DNA from: Gammaproteobacteria bacterium
GTDB lineage: Bacteria; Pseudomonadota; Gammaproteobacteria; Xanthomonadales; Marinicellaceae
Direction: 5' to 3'
Length of the DNA stretch: 9,991 bases
Assembly: GCA_030426705.1 (NCBI GenBank)
Contig: JAUHXW010000086.1
Location: 1 to 9,991 of the forward strand
Every line of letters begins with the position of its first letter. The first letter of the stretch is position 1. The notes below the pieces were generated by a model. That model searched no databases. It was not told where the DNA came from and saw only the letters and a program-made list of their open reading frames with translations. This document shows positions 1 through 7,435 of the stretch, one piece after another. Both the position numbers and the translations under genes were made by a program.

Positions 1-91
1 ACTTAAGCGTTTTGAAAATGAGGATATTATAGAAAAACTAGGTACTGAATTTTATGTTGAAGAACACCGCTCTAAAGCATTAATAGATTAA
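1..91 (+). CDS. C-terminal end of an unidentified protein (partial)
   Basis: An open frame enters from the left edge and ends at TAA 89-91, giving 29 visible residues that end in HRSKALID. The visible part is charged and contains RFENEDIIEKLG followed by TEFYVEEH. I do not recognise the family; the fragment is too short for a domain call. It lies on the same strand as the genes that follow. A REP-like palindrome begins 8 nt after its stop, a common position for such elements. It does not look like AcnD, PrpB or PrpC, so the gene upstream of the prpF/acnD relic is not an obvious methylcitrate-cycle member. Confidence 0.55.
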   Translation, partial: LKRFENEDIIEKLGTEFYVEEHRSKALID

Positions 92-98
92 CAAAAAG

Positions 99-124
99 AT
101 TCCCGCCTTCGCGGGAATGACGGG
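99..124. repeat. REP/dRS3-like palindrome
   Basis: A perfect 8-bp inverted repeat, ATTCCCGC (99-106) and GCGGGAAT (111-118), encloses the 4-nt loop CTTC and is followed by GACGGG. This sequence type (ATTCCCGC...GCGGGAATGACGG) is a widespread intergenic repeat in proteobacteria and resembles the dRS3 repeat of Neisseria. It lies between the end of the first gene and the prpF/acnD relic. It may form a hairpin that stabilises or attenuates the upstream transcript. No second copy with the same loop was found in this window. Confidence 0.7.
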
Positions 125-136
125 TAAAATGATGAT

Positions 137-527
137 ATGCACCACAAACCACAAATAAAAATTCCCGCTACTTATAATGCGGGATGGTATGTCGAAAGGC
201 GTGTGCTTAGCGGGTGTTGAAGTGATTGTGGCCGAAGGCTTCGAACGCATTCACCGCACCAACTTGATTGGCATGGGTGTCTTACCTTTGGAATTCACCA
301 ACGGTGAAACCCGCAAAACATACAACATCGATGGCACCGAAACCTATGATGTACAAGGCGACATTGCACCGGGCACTGACATGCAAGTGCTTATGACCCG
401 TAAAAGCGGCGAACAAGTCACCATTCCTGTGAAATCAAGGTTAGATACTGCCGAAGAGGTCTCGATTTATGAAGCGGGTGGGGTGCTGCAACGTTTTGCG
501 AATGACTTCCTGAGTGCCAATGGTTAA
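137..527 (+). pseudogene. prpF'-'acnD chimeric relic, frameshifted
   Basis: From ATG 137 the translation MHHKPQIKIPATY matches the start of the intact PrpF at 2306 (MTHQPQIQIPATY). One extra base near 173-176 then shifts the frame, and the PrpF match continues from 177 as MRDGMSKGV against MRGGTSKGV. Counted across the shift, 17 of 22 residues are identical. From about 204 the same frame becomes the C-terminus of AcnD, the Fe-S 2-methylcitrate dehydratase. Recognisable AcnD-type blocks are GVEVIVAEGFERIHRTNL, MGVLPLEF, NIDGTETYDV and RLDTAEEVSIYEAGGVLQRF, ending at TAA 525-527. Roughly 110 of the usual ~865 AcnD residues remain. The Fe-S and catalytic domains are absent, so no dehydratase activity is expected. 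The junction is at Lys-Gly-Val (195-203), present in PrpF (TSKGV) and in typical AcnD (AAKGV). No ribosome binding site precedes 137 or 177. Confidence 0.85.
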
Positions 528-599
528 TTGTTTGTTAATTTATGTATTTCCCTTGTGGTAATCTTTCGGTAGAAACAATAACGATGAGGGAGAATTTAT

Positions 600-2273
600 A
601 TGAAAACATTTAATGTCATGGCAGAGCGGCATCAATGGCGGCTCATCATCAGTGTGTTGTTGTTTGTCTTATCGGGTACTGTGCTCAATGCTCAGCCAGA
701 GGTTAAATCGGTCAGTTATACCAATCAGTATAATATGGTTCCTGCAGGTTATACCGCCGATGAGGAATACATGGCTTACTTGGTCAGGTATCCTCGTTCC
801 GTTCAGATAGTCAAAGCAGACCTGAATGGTTATACCGACCAGAAGTATTCCTTGGATGCCGCTGAAATCAGACAGGCTGCCCTGTCTCCGGATGGTGATC
901 ACATTGCCTGGGTTGAGACTACATACCTAGGCCCAGCACAGGATGACCGTATTTTTTTGTTTGAATTTGCCACTGAAATCACAACTGAATTGACACTGCC
1001 TGAATTGCCGGAGCCAGCTGATGATAAACTGACCATTCGACATTTGAAATTCATCAAAGGTACGGGTGAGCTGACTTATATGCTAGGACCTGGTGCACAA
1101 TATCCTGACTTAAAGCAACTGGTCAGGCACAACATCAGCAATGACAATGCCCAGTTAATAGCTATTGAAGAGTTGCCCGTTAATTTTGGCAAATTGGTGT
1201 TCAATGAATATGAGTTCAGTGATGATGGCAATACACTGTTGTACCATGCTGGTGTTTTATATTCAGCCACTGATTGTTGTTACAGAAAACCCGGTTACCT
1301 GGTCTGGCAGGATACTGGTTCTGCACAAAGCAAGGTGGTCATTGATTTAACTGAAAACAACCAAGGTTTCAAGGTGGCGTTGTCTGGAGATGGTAAGACA
1401 TTTGTCTATCAAAATAATCAATCACTTTATCAATACTCAGTGAACACCGGAGCGTCTGATATCATTGAACTGAACGGACTGGCAGCCCCTCTGAGTGATC
1501 ACATCAAATGGATGGATTTGTCATTCAATGGCAACATGCTGGCGGTGCAGGGCAATGGTAAATTCACTGATGGTAATGTGTTTGAACAACATAAACAGCT
1601 AACCGAGTTAAGATTTGGCACTCAATTTATTAATTTCACCTATCGTCCTGATGTGATTTTGGCAAAAAACCTGCAGACTGGTGAATCAACTGTATTGAAT
1701 AAATTCAATGAAGTTCAACTGTATCCGGCAGTACCGATTGCTCTGAATTCAACTGGTGACTCGTTGTATTATGCGACCAAACAATTAGGCACGGTACATA
1801 GCTTTGTCACTCATCTTTTGGTTAAGCATGCCATTGAATTCATTCCTTTTCAAGCGGATGAAGCCATCACCGGGGCCTGGTTTGATGCGCAAAATCCAGG
1901 ACAGGGACTGTTCATTAGCGTGGCACCCAACCCCAATCAAAATCCAAATTTCAGCAGCATTTCTGAAGGTCAGGCTGTTCCCATCATTAGCTGGTATACG
2001 GTGGATAACCAGGGTAATCCCTACTGGTTGTTGGTGGAAGGTACGTTTGCCGGCAGCAGCATTGCCGGTGAGGCTTATTTGGTGACTGGGTCACAGTTCG
2101 GAGCCAATTATCAAACAACTGATACCGAGACCACAGTCTGGGGTGAGGTGACCATCAATTTTGCCGATTGTCAGTCAGCTACATTGAATTATGAGCCAGT
2201 GCTGGAGGGTTTTGAGGCCGGTCAGATGGCCTTGAATCGACTGACCACACAAAGTGGTTTGGGTTGCCTTTGA
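600..2273 (+). CDS. Secreted beta-propeller-like protein with C-terminal Trp-rich module
   Basis: 557 residues. GAGGGAG at 586-592, 7 nt before ATG 600, supports this start. The N-terminus has a positive region, a hydrophobic core (LIISVLLFVLSGTV) and a likely signal peptidase I site after residue 31 (VLNA/Q), so the protein is probably exported. At least five blade-like strands recur: LSPDGDHIAW (95-104), FSDDGNTLLY (206-215), LSGDGKTFVY (261-270), LSFNGNMLAV (308-317) and LNSTGDSLYY (382-391). This pattern is typical of TolB/WD40-like propellers. Residues about 422-557 form a separate module with GAWFDAQNPGQG, SWYTVDNQGNPYWLLVEG and a closing CQSATLNY...LNRLT...GLGC. I know this module from the C-termini of secreted proteins in some gammaproteobacteria; its function is not known to me. 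Four cysteines could form disulfides (226/227, 524, 556). Its role is unknown. It lies between the acnD relic and prpF, with no obvious metabolic link to either. Confidence 0.8.
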   Translation: MKTFNVMAERHQWRLIISVLLFVLSGTVLNAQPEVKSVSYTNQYNMVPAGYTADEEYMAYLVRYPRSVQIVKADLNGYTDQKYSLDAAEIRQAALSPDGDHIAWVETTYLGPAQDDRIFLFEFATEITTELTLPELPEPADDKLTIRHLKFIKGTGELTYMLGPGAQYPDLKQLVRHNISNDNAQLIAIEELPVNFGKLVFNEYEFSDDGNTLLYHAGVLYSATDCCYRKPGYLVWQDTGSAQSKVVIDLTENNQGFKVALSGDGKTFVYQNNQSLYQYSVNTGASDIIELNGLAAPLSDHIKWMDLSFNGNMLAVQGNGKFTDGNVFEQHKQLTELRFGTQFINFTYRPDVILAKNLQTGESTVLNKFNEVQLYPAVPIALNSTGDSLYYATKQLGTVHSFVTHLLVKHAIEFIPFQADEAITGAWFDAQNPGQGLFISVAPNPNQNPNFSSISEGQAVPIISWYTVDNQGNPYWLLVEGTFAGSSIAGEAYLVTGSQFGANYQTTDTETTVWGEVTINFADCQSATLNYEPVLEGFEAGQMALNRLTTQSGLGCL

Positions 2274-2305
2274 ATCAAACACGACATCATTTTTATTGAG
2301 AATAC

Positions 2306-3481
2306 ATGACACATCAACCTCAAATTCAGATTCCCGCCACGTACATGCGGGGTGGTACCTCCAAAGGAGTTTTTTTTAACTTGACTGATCTGCCGGCAGC
2401 GGCTCAGCAACCCGGGCCGGTGCGTGATCAGTTGCTGCTCAGGGTGATTGGCAGCCCGGATCCTTATGGTAAACAGACCGATGGCATGGGTGGGGCGACT
2501 TCCAGTACGTCTAAAACGGTGATTTTGTCTAAAAGCAATGAAGCTGGGCATGATGTCGATTATTTGTTTGGACAAGTGGCTATTGATAAAGCTTTTGTGG
2601 ATTGGAGTGGTAATTGCGGCAATTTAACCGCTGCGGTGGGTTCATTTGCCATAGCCAATGGTTTGGTGGATGCTGCCAAGATTCCTGACAATGGGATTTG
2701 TGAAGTGCGTATTTGGCAAGCCAACATCAAAAAGACCATCATTGCTCATGTGCCGATTACTGATGGCCAAGTGCAGGAAACCGGTGATTTTGAGTTGGAT
2801 GGCGTGACTTTCCCAGCTGCTGAAGTCAAGATTGATTTTGTGGATCCGGTGGGTGATGCAGCGATGTTTCCAACTGGCAATTTGGTTGATGAACTGGAAG
2901 TGCCAGGTATCGGTACTTTTAAAGCGACCATGATTGCGGCTGGTATTCCAACCATTTTTCTCAATGCAGCTGATATAGGTTTTAAAGGCACTGAGTTACA
3001 GGGTGATATCAACAGTGATCCGCAAATTCTTGCGCGGTTTGAAACTATTCGTGCCTATGGTGCGGTCAAAATGGGCTTGATTAACTCAGTTGATGAAGCG
3101 GCTGGCAGACAGCATACGCCAAAGGTGGCATTTGTGGCACCCAGTGAGTCCTATACCGCTTCCAGTGGCAAAGTCATTGCCGCTGATGATATTGATCTGA
3201 ATGTCCGTGCCTTGTCGATGGGTTTGTTACACCATGCGATGATGGGCACAGCGGCTGTAGCCATTGCAACCGCATCAGCCATTCCGGGAACTTTGGTTAA
3301 TTTGGCCGCTGGTGGTGGCGATCGAACCTCAGTGCGTTTTGGTCATCCCTCGGGAACCTTGAAAGTGGGTGCTGATGTGCAACAAATTGATGGTCAATGG
3401 AAAGCCCAAAAAGTCAGTATGAGCAGAAGTGCAAGGATTCTGATGACAGGCTGCGTGCATATTCCTGAAGTGACTGTTTAA
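2306..3481 (+). CDS. prpF: PrpF, 2-methylaconitate isomerase (AcnD accessory)
   Basis: 391 residues, full length for the family. PrpF has a diaminopimelate-epimerase-like fold and isomerises 2-methylaconitate made by AcnD in the cytoplasmic methylcitrate cycle, which breaks down propionyl-CoA. The N-terminal signature MRGGTSKGVFF (14-24) is intact. Lys70 in TSSTSKTVIL and Cys104 in NCGNLTAAVG correspond to the residues reported as essential in Shewanella PrpF (Lys73 and Cys107). The C-terminal part has GDRTSVRFGHPSGT. The start matches the family N-terminus; the ribosome binding site is weak (TTGAG, 5 nt upstream). The gene begins 32 nt after the secreted-protein gene. Its usual partner acnD is present only as the relic at 137-527, so a functional cycle needs an acnD elsewhere. 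Confidence 0.93.
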   Translation: MTHQPQIQIPATYMRGGTSKGVFFNLTDLPAAAQQPGPVRDQLLLRVIGSPDPYGKQTDGMGGATSSTSKTVILSKSNEAGHDVDYLFGQVAIDKAFVDWSGNCGNLTAAVGSFAIANGLVDAAKIPDNGICEVRIWQANIKKTIIAHVPITDGQVQETGDFELDGVTFPAAEVKIDFVDPVGDAAMFPTGNLVDELEVPGIGTFKATMIAAGIPTIFLNAADIGFKGTELQGDINSDPQILARFETIRAYGAVKMGLINSVDEAAGRQHTPKVAFVAPSESYTASSGKVIAADDIDLNVRALSMGLLHHAMMGTAAVAIATASAIPGTLVNLAAGGGDRTSVRFGHPSGTLKVGADVQQIDGQWKAQKVSMSRSARILMTGCVHIPEVTV

Positions 3482-3524
3482 TTAAATGTATTTTGTCTGA
3501 TCAACTCTCAAAGGTGAATGCCTG

Positions 3525-5078
3525 ATGAAACAAATTAAGGGTGATGTATTTGGTGGTATTACGGCGGCCGTGATTGCGCTGCCCTTGGCATTGGCTTTTG
3601 GTGTTGCCAGTGGTTTAGGAGCGGTTGCCGGTTTGTATGGTGCCATTGTATTGGGATTTTTGGCCTCTTTGTTTGGCGGAACTCCCACGCAAATTTCAGG
3701 GCCTACCGGTCCTATGACGGTGGTGATTGCTTCGGCTGTGATTTATTTCTCTGGCGATTTGGATGCCATTGTGCTGGTCATCTTACTGGCCGGTTTGATT
3801 CAAATCTTGTTTGGTTTGATGAAGTTAGGTCGATTTGTTAAATTTATTCCTTATCCAGTGATATCCGGGTTTATGTCAGGTATTGGAGTGATTATCATTG
3901 TGCTTGAAATCAACCCATTTATCGGGGTTGAGGGTTCCAGCAGCGTGGTGCAAACCCTGATGGCATTGCCGGAAAGTATTGGAAAAACCAATTTATCTGC
4001 TTTGGCTGTGGCTTCTTTAGCGTTGGCTGTAATGCTGTTTACACCGAAAAAAATTGGTAGAGTTATTCCTTCACCGCTGCTGGCCATTATTTTAGCCACT
4101 GGTTGCAGTGTGTTATTAAACTTGCCAGTGCAAACTGTTGGTGAAATTCCTTTGTCATTGCCCAGCTTGCGCATTCCAGAAATTGATTGGAGCGATATTC
4201 ATAAGTTGGAACATATTTTATCTTTTGCACTGACGTTGGCTTTGCTGGGAATCATTGATACTTTATTGACCTCTTTGGTCGCTGATTCAGTGACCAAAAC
4301 CAAACACAACCCCAACAAAGAACTGATTGGTCAAGGCATTGGTAACAGCTGTACTGCTCTACTTGGAGGTTTAGCCGGTGCAGGAGCCACTATGCGTACT
4401 GTGGTTAATATCAAAAGTGGTGGCTCTAGTAAATTGTCTGGCATGGTTCATGCCGTTGTGTTGCTGCTTATTGTGTTGTTTTTTGCGCCCATTGCGGCAC
4501 AAATTCCTTTGCCGGTTTTGGCCGGCATTTTGTTTAAAGTGGGCATTGATATCGTGGATTACCGGTTTTTGAAAGTGATAAATAAGGCACCCAGGATGGA
4601 CATGGTCATCATGCTTGTGGTTTTTGCATTAACTGTTTTTGTAAACCTGGTGGTGGCTGTAGGCATTGGTATTGTGATGGCTTCGATATTAACTGTGTAT
4701 CGAGTCACTTCGGAAGCTAATGTTGATATTAAGGAACATCACAAAGAAGAACTGGATGTCAATGACCAGAAAGTCAGAACAGTTAATATCAATGGTGCAT
4801 TTTTCTTTGGTTCTGCTTCCATTTTTGAAGAGCAAGTCAGTACGGCTTTGGATGTTAACACCATCGTAATAAATTGTCTCAATGTGCCATTTATGGACAT
4901 CTCTGCGGTATTTACCTTACATGAATTGGTTTTGAAGATGCGCTCACACGACATTCAAGTGGTTTTGATACTTAAAGAAAGGCATGTCAACAAGATCAAT
5001 AAGCTATTCGATTCAAACACTTTGAGTCAAATTACAATCTGTTCCTCTTTAGAAGATTATCAAAAACTTAAAATTTGA
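3525..5078 (+). CDS. SulP-family anion transporter, BicA-like, with STAS domain
   Basis: 517 residues. The N-terminal ~395 residues are a polytopic membrane domain with SulP signatures: GDVFGGITAAVIALPLALAFGVASG (6-30), ISGPTGPMT (57-65), PYPVISGFMSGIG (109-121) and GLAGAGATMRTVVNIKSGG (282-300). LGIIDTLLTSLVADS (241-255) aligns with the BicA segment whose Asp and Thr lie at the sodium/bicarbonate site; here they are Asp245 and Thr249. Residues about 415-515 form a cytoplasmic STAS domain (VRTVNINGAFFFGSAS...MDISAVFTLHEL). The resemblance to cyanobacterial BicA suggests Na+-coupled bicarbonate uptake, but SulP substrates (sulfate, bicarbonate, other anions) cannot be settled from sequence. 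AGGTGA at 3512-3517 lies 7 nt before the ATG. The gene begins 43 nt after prpF, so read-through from prpF is possible. It converges with the MBL gene downstream. Confidence 0.92.
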   Translation: MKQIKGDVFGGITAAVIALPLALAFGVASGLGAVAGLYGAIVLGFLASLFGGTPTQISGPTGPMTVVIASAVIYFSGDLDAIVLVILLAGLIQILFGLMKLGRFVKFIPYPVISGFMSGIGVIIIVLEINPFIGVEGSSSVVQTLMALPESIGKTNLSALAVASLALAVMLFTPKKIGRVIPSPLLAIILATGCSVLLNLPVQTVGEIPLSLPSLRIPEIDWSDIHKLEHILSFALTLALLGIIDTLLTSLVADSVTKTKHNPNKELIGQGIGNSCTALLGGLAGAGATMRTVVNIKSGGSSKLSGMVHAVVLLLIVLFFAPIAAQIPLPVLAGILFKVGIDIVDYRFLKVINKAPRMDMVIMLVVFALTVFVNLVVAVGIGIVMASILTVYRVTSEANVDIKEHHKEELDVNDQKVRTVNINGAFFFGSASIFEEQVSTALDVNTIVINCLNVPFMDISAVFTLHELVLKMRSHDIQVVLILKERHVNKINKLFDSNTLSQITICSSLEDYQKLKI

Positions 5079-5094
5079 AACAGATTCTATACTT

Positions 5095-5114
5095 TCACTG
5101 GCAAATTCCAGTGA
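5095..5114. terminator. Possible bidirectional terminator hairpin
   Basis: TCACTGG (5095-5101) and CCAGTGA (5108-5114) form a perfect 7-bp stem with a 6-nt loop. It lies in the 43-nt gap between the convergent SulP and MBL genes, where a shared terminator is expected. Neither side has a clean T-run (TACATAATTA on one side, AAGTATAGA on the other), so intrinsic termination would be weak. Confidence 0.4.
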
Positions 5115-5121
5115 TACATAA

Positions 5122-5985
5122 TTACAATTGGTCTATAGGTATTCTGATATAACGAATGCCATTTTCAGCGGGCTCGCCGAAATCTCCCAAGCGCATATTG
5201 CTTTGGATAGACGGCAGAATCAGTTTGGGCACTGATAATTGTTGATCTCTTGCTGTGCGTTTTTCAGTGTATTCATCCAGGCTGGTTTCAGCCTTGAGCA
5301 TTTTATTGTTGGCTTTTTGTTCACCTACGGTCACCATTGCTGTGGGTTGCTCGCCTGCTGCTGGATAATCATGGCACAGAAAAATCCTTGTTTTATCAGG
5401 CAGTTGGTAAATCTTTTGAATAGATTGGTATAAGTCTTTTGCACTGCCACCAGGGAAATCCACTCGAGCGGTACCGAGGTTTGGGGCAAATAAGGTATCA
5501 CCGACAAAAACCGCATCTCCAACCGAATAACTGGCACAAGCTGGTGTATGACCCGGAGTATGAAATACTTTAGCTGATAATTCTCCAATTTGAAAAGTGT
5601 CGCCTTCTTCAAACAAATAATCAAATTGAGAACCGTCGATGGGTGTATCACTCCCGGTATCAAAAATGGGTACCCACAAATCCAGAACATTTTTTATACC
5701 TGAACCAATGCCGGTTTTACCACCAATATGTTGTTTTAAATAATGAGCTGCTGAAATGTGGTCAGCGTGAATATGGGTTTCCAAAAGCCACTGGTTTGTG
5801 AGGTTATTGTCCTTGATGTAGGCAATGACTTGATCGGCACTTTCGGTGGTGGCTTTGGCCGCATCCTGATCATAATCCAACACGGAGTCGATAACCGCAC
5901 AGCATTGTGTCTTGGTGTCTACCACAACATGTGTGAAGGTTGAGGTTTTGTTGTCGTAGAAGGTTTTTATGTATAAATCAGTCAT
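5122..5985 (-). CDS. MBL-fold persulfide dioxygenase (ETHE1/Blh type)
   Basis: 287 residues. ETHE1-like persulfide dioxygenases are mononuclear iron enzymes that oxidise glutathione persulfide to sulfite and glutathione during cytoplasmic sulfide detoxification. The metal motif is present: THIHADH (70-76), with His71, His73, Asp75 and His76. His146 is in HTPGHTPAC, Asp163 in FVGDTLF, and His205 in LCHDY. The motif GTARVDFPGG (171-180) is a strong marker of the persulfide dioxygenase/Blh group, as opposed to glyoxalase II. The C-terminal LILPSIQSNMRLG...PAENGIRYIRIP also fits this group. It is the last gene of a minus-strand operon; its ATG lies inside the end of the NUDIX gene (8-nt overlap, ATGACTGA), suggesting coupled translation. 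No rhodanese domain is fused to it. The anion transporter converges on it from the other strand. Confidence 0.88.
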   Translation of the reverse strand: MTDLYIKTFYDNKTSTFTHVVVDTKTQCCAVIDSVLDYDQDAAKATTESADQVIAYIKDNNLTNQWLLETHIHADHISAAHYLKQHIGGKTGIGSGIKNVLDLWVPIFDTGSDTPIDGSQFDYLFEEGDTFQIGELSAKVFHTPGHTPACASYSVGDAVFVGDTLFAPNLGTARVDFPGGSAKDLYQSIQKIYQLPDKTRIFLCHDYPAAGEQPTAMVTVGEQKANNKMLKAETSLDEYTEKRTARDQQLSVPKLILPSIQSNMRLGDFGEPAENGIRYIRIPIDQL

Positions 5986-6553
5986 TTGAAAAATCGTATT
6001 GTTTCAGCATTTCGTAATCAATGATGATGTCTTCTTCCTTGATGGAAAAATCACCAGTGGGCATTTCCTTGATGTAGCGCTTCAAAGCGGTGATTCCAAC
6101 TGGAAAAGCGATTTGATCCCAGGGGATTTCATCGGGTGCAAACAATTTAACTTCAGAGGTTTCTGCACCTGGTCCATAATTATCATGTGCCAACTCGGCT
6201 CGGAAATAAACGTGAACCTGATTTCTCTGGATGATGTTGTAGACGCCAAACAGGGTGATGTTTTTCAAATCAGCTAACAATTCTTCCTTGACCTCACGGA
6301 TGGCACCATTGCGAGTTGATTCTCCATTTTCCATAAAACCTGCGGGTACATTCCAAAAGCCACTCCTGGGTTCAATGGTGCGTTTACCGAGCAATATTTT
6401 ACCCTGATGTTCGATGATGCAGGCATTGACAACTTTGGGGTTTTCATACTGAATGGTGTAACATTTTTGGCAAATCGCCCGTGGCTTGTCATCACCTTCA
6501 GGGATTTGGTATTGAACTTCATGGCCGCATTGGTTACAAAATTTGATATTCAT
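5978..6553 (-). CDS. NUDIX hydrolase with N-terminal zinc ribbon
   Basis: 191 residues. The N-terminus carries a four-cysteine zinc ribbon: Cys6-x2-Cys9 and Cys28-x2-Cys31. A NUDIX domain follows. Its catalytic box is complete: Gly72, Glu78 and Arg86-Glu87-Val-Lys-Glu90-Glu91, matching G-x5-E-x7-R-E-U-x-E-E. Such enzymes cleave nucleoside diphosphates linked to another group. The ribbon-plus-NUDIX layout recalls the NADH pyrophosphatase NudC, but this protein is shorter, and I do not see the SQPWPFPxS motif of NudC, so the substrate stays open (ADP-ribose, NAD-related or other). It begins 3 nt after the rsgA stop and overlaps the MBL gene by 8 nt, so the three genes look like one transcription unit. 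Confidence 0.88.
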   Translation of the reverse strand: MNIKFCNQCGHEVQYQIPEGDDKPRAICQKCYTIQYENPKVVNACIIEHQGKILLGKRTIEPRSGFWNVPAGFMENGESTRNGAIREVKEELLADLKNITLFGVYNIIQRNQVHVYFRAELAHDNYGPGAETSEVKLFAPDEIPWDQIAFPVGITALKRYIKEMPTGDFSIKEEDIIIDYEMLKQYDFSND

Positions 6554-6556
6554 GTG

Positions 6557-7435
6557 TTAACTCCAATATTTCATCGAATCAACAATACGTAAATACGATT
6601 GATAGCGGTTTTCTCTGATGTCACCTTTTTTAACAGCCTGCATGATGGCACACTGCGGCTCATGAATGTGGGTGCAATTGCTGAATTTACAGTCACCCAG
6701 GTATTCCTGAAACTCCCTGAAACCAGCAGCAATGTCATGAGGGCTCATTTGCCACAAACCATATTCCCAAACGCCTGGAGAATCAATGATGTACGCGTCC
6801 AAAGGCTCATCGTAATACATTTGAGTGACACTGGTGGTGTGTGCGCCTTTACCGGTTTTTTGCGATAATTTACCGGTCTTCAATTCAACTGATGGCATCA
6901 TTACCCGAGTGATGGATGATTTACCCACACCTGATTGCCCCACAATCACTGTGGTTTTGCTTTTCAGTGTGGGTTTAATGGCAGCAATGGTAGCAGTGTC
7001 GTGACGAGATGTTTTAAACGTTTGGTAGCCCAACCGTTCGTATTGGTTGATGGTGTTGATAAAAACCTGATTATCCAAATCTGATTTATTGAACACCAAG
7101 ATGGGTTCTATACCTTCTAGTTCAGCGCTGATTAAATATCGGTTCAGTATGTCACGGGTGGGGAAGGGTTCAACCGCCATCACAATCATGATTTGATTAA
7201 CATTGGCAGCGATGTGTTGTTTATTGCCGCGATTGTCGGCACGGCAAAAGCTGTTGTATCGCTTTTGTATTTTTTTTATTTTGTGTTCGTTTTTTGCTGC
7301 TTCTACTTCCACAAAATCACCACAAATGGGCTTGAGTTTGCGCGCAAAAAAAGCATGGATGGGTGTGTGGTCATCCTCTTTTATCAAACTTGCTGTGGTT
7401 TTCTGGGTCGAAGTCACCCGATACATTTCTGTCAT
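6557..7435 (-). CDS. rsgA: RsgA, ribosome small-subunit assembly GTPase
   Basis: 292 residues. RsgA is a circularly permuted GTPase that checks late maturation of the 30S subunit. An N-terminal OB fold comes first, then GTPase motifs in permuted order: G4 NKSD (116-119), G1 GQSGVGKSS (166-174), G2 region GKGAHTTS (195-202) and G3 DSPG (218-221). A C-terminal zinc site follows, Cys249-x4-Cys254-x-His256-x5-Cys262. The protein is shorter than E. coli RsgA, mainly because it lacks a long N-terminal extension. AGGA at 7443-7446, 7 nt from the ATG, supports the start. It is the first gene of the rsgA-NUDIX-MBL unit and diverges from orn across 107 nt, a pairing known in gammaproteobacteria. Confidence 0.95.
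   Translation of the reverse strand: MTEMYRVTSTQKTTASLIKEDDHTPIHAFFARKLKPICGDFVEVEAAKNEHKIKKIQKRYNSFCRADNRGNKQHIAANVNQIMIVMAVEPFPTRDILNRYLISAELEGIEPILVFNKSDLDNQVFINTINQYERLGYQTFKTSRHDTATIAAIKPTLKSKTTVIVGQSGVGKSSITRVMMPSVELKTGKLSQKTGKGAHTTSVTQMYYDEPLDAYIIDSPGVWEYGLWQMSPHDIAAGFREFQEYLGDCKFSNCTHIHEPQCAIMQAVKKGDIRENRYQSYLRIVDSMKYWS

Noticed and set aside
161..184. A second inverted repeat, TCCCGC and GCGGGA with a 10-nt loop, resembling the REP at 99-124
   Set aside because: It falls on prpF codons for Ile-Pro-Ala and Met-Arg-Gly; the intact prpF has nearly the same bases at its start, so it is explained by coding sequence.
177..527. An intact 116-residue protein-coding gene
   Set aside because: Its start is an internal Met codon of the PrpF leader, with no ribosome binding site, and the body is only the C-terminal fragment of AcnD.
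2222..2575. Minus-strand 117-codon frame over the start of prpF
   Set aside because: It is antisense to the conserved PrpF N-terminus and the end of the secreted-protein gene, with no recognisable domain.
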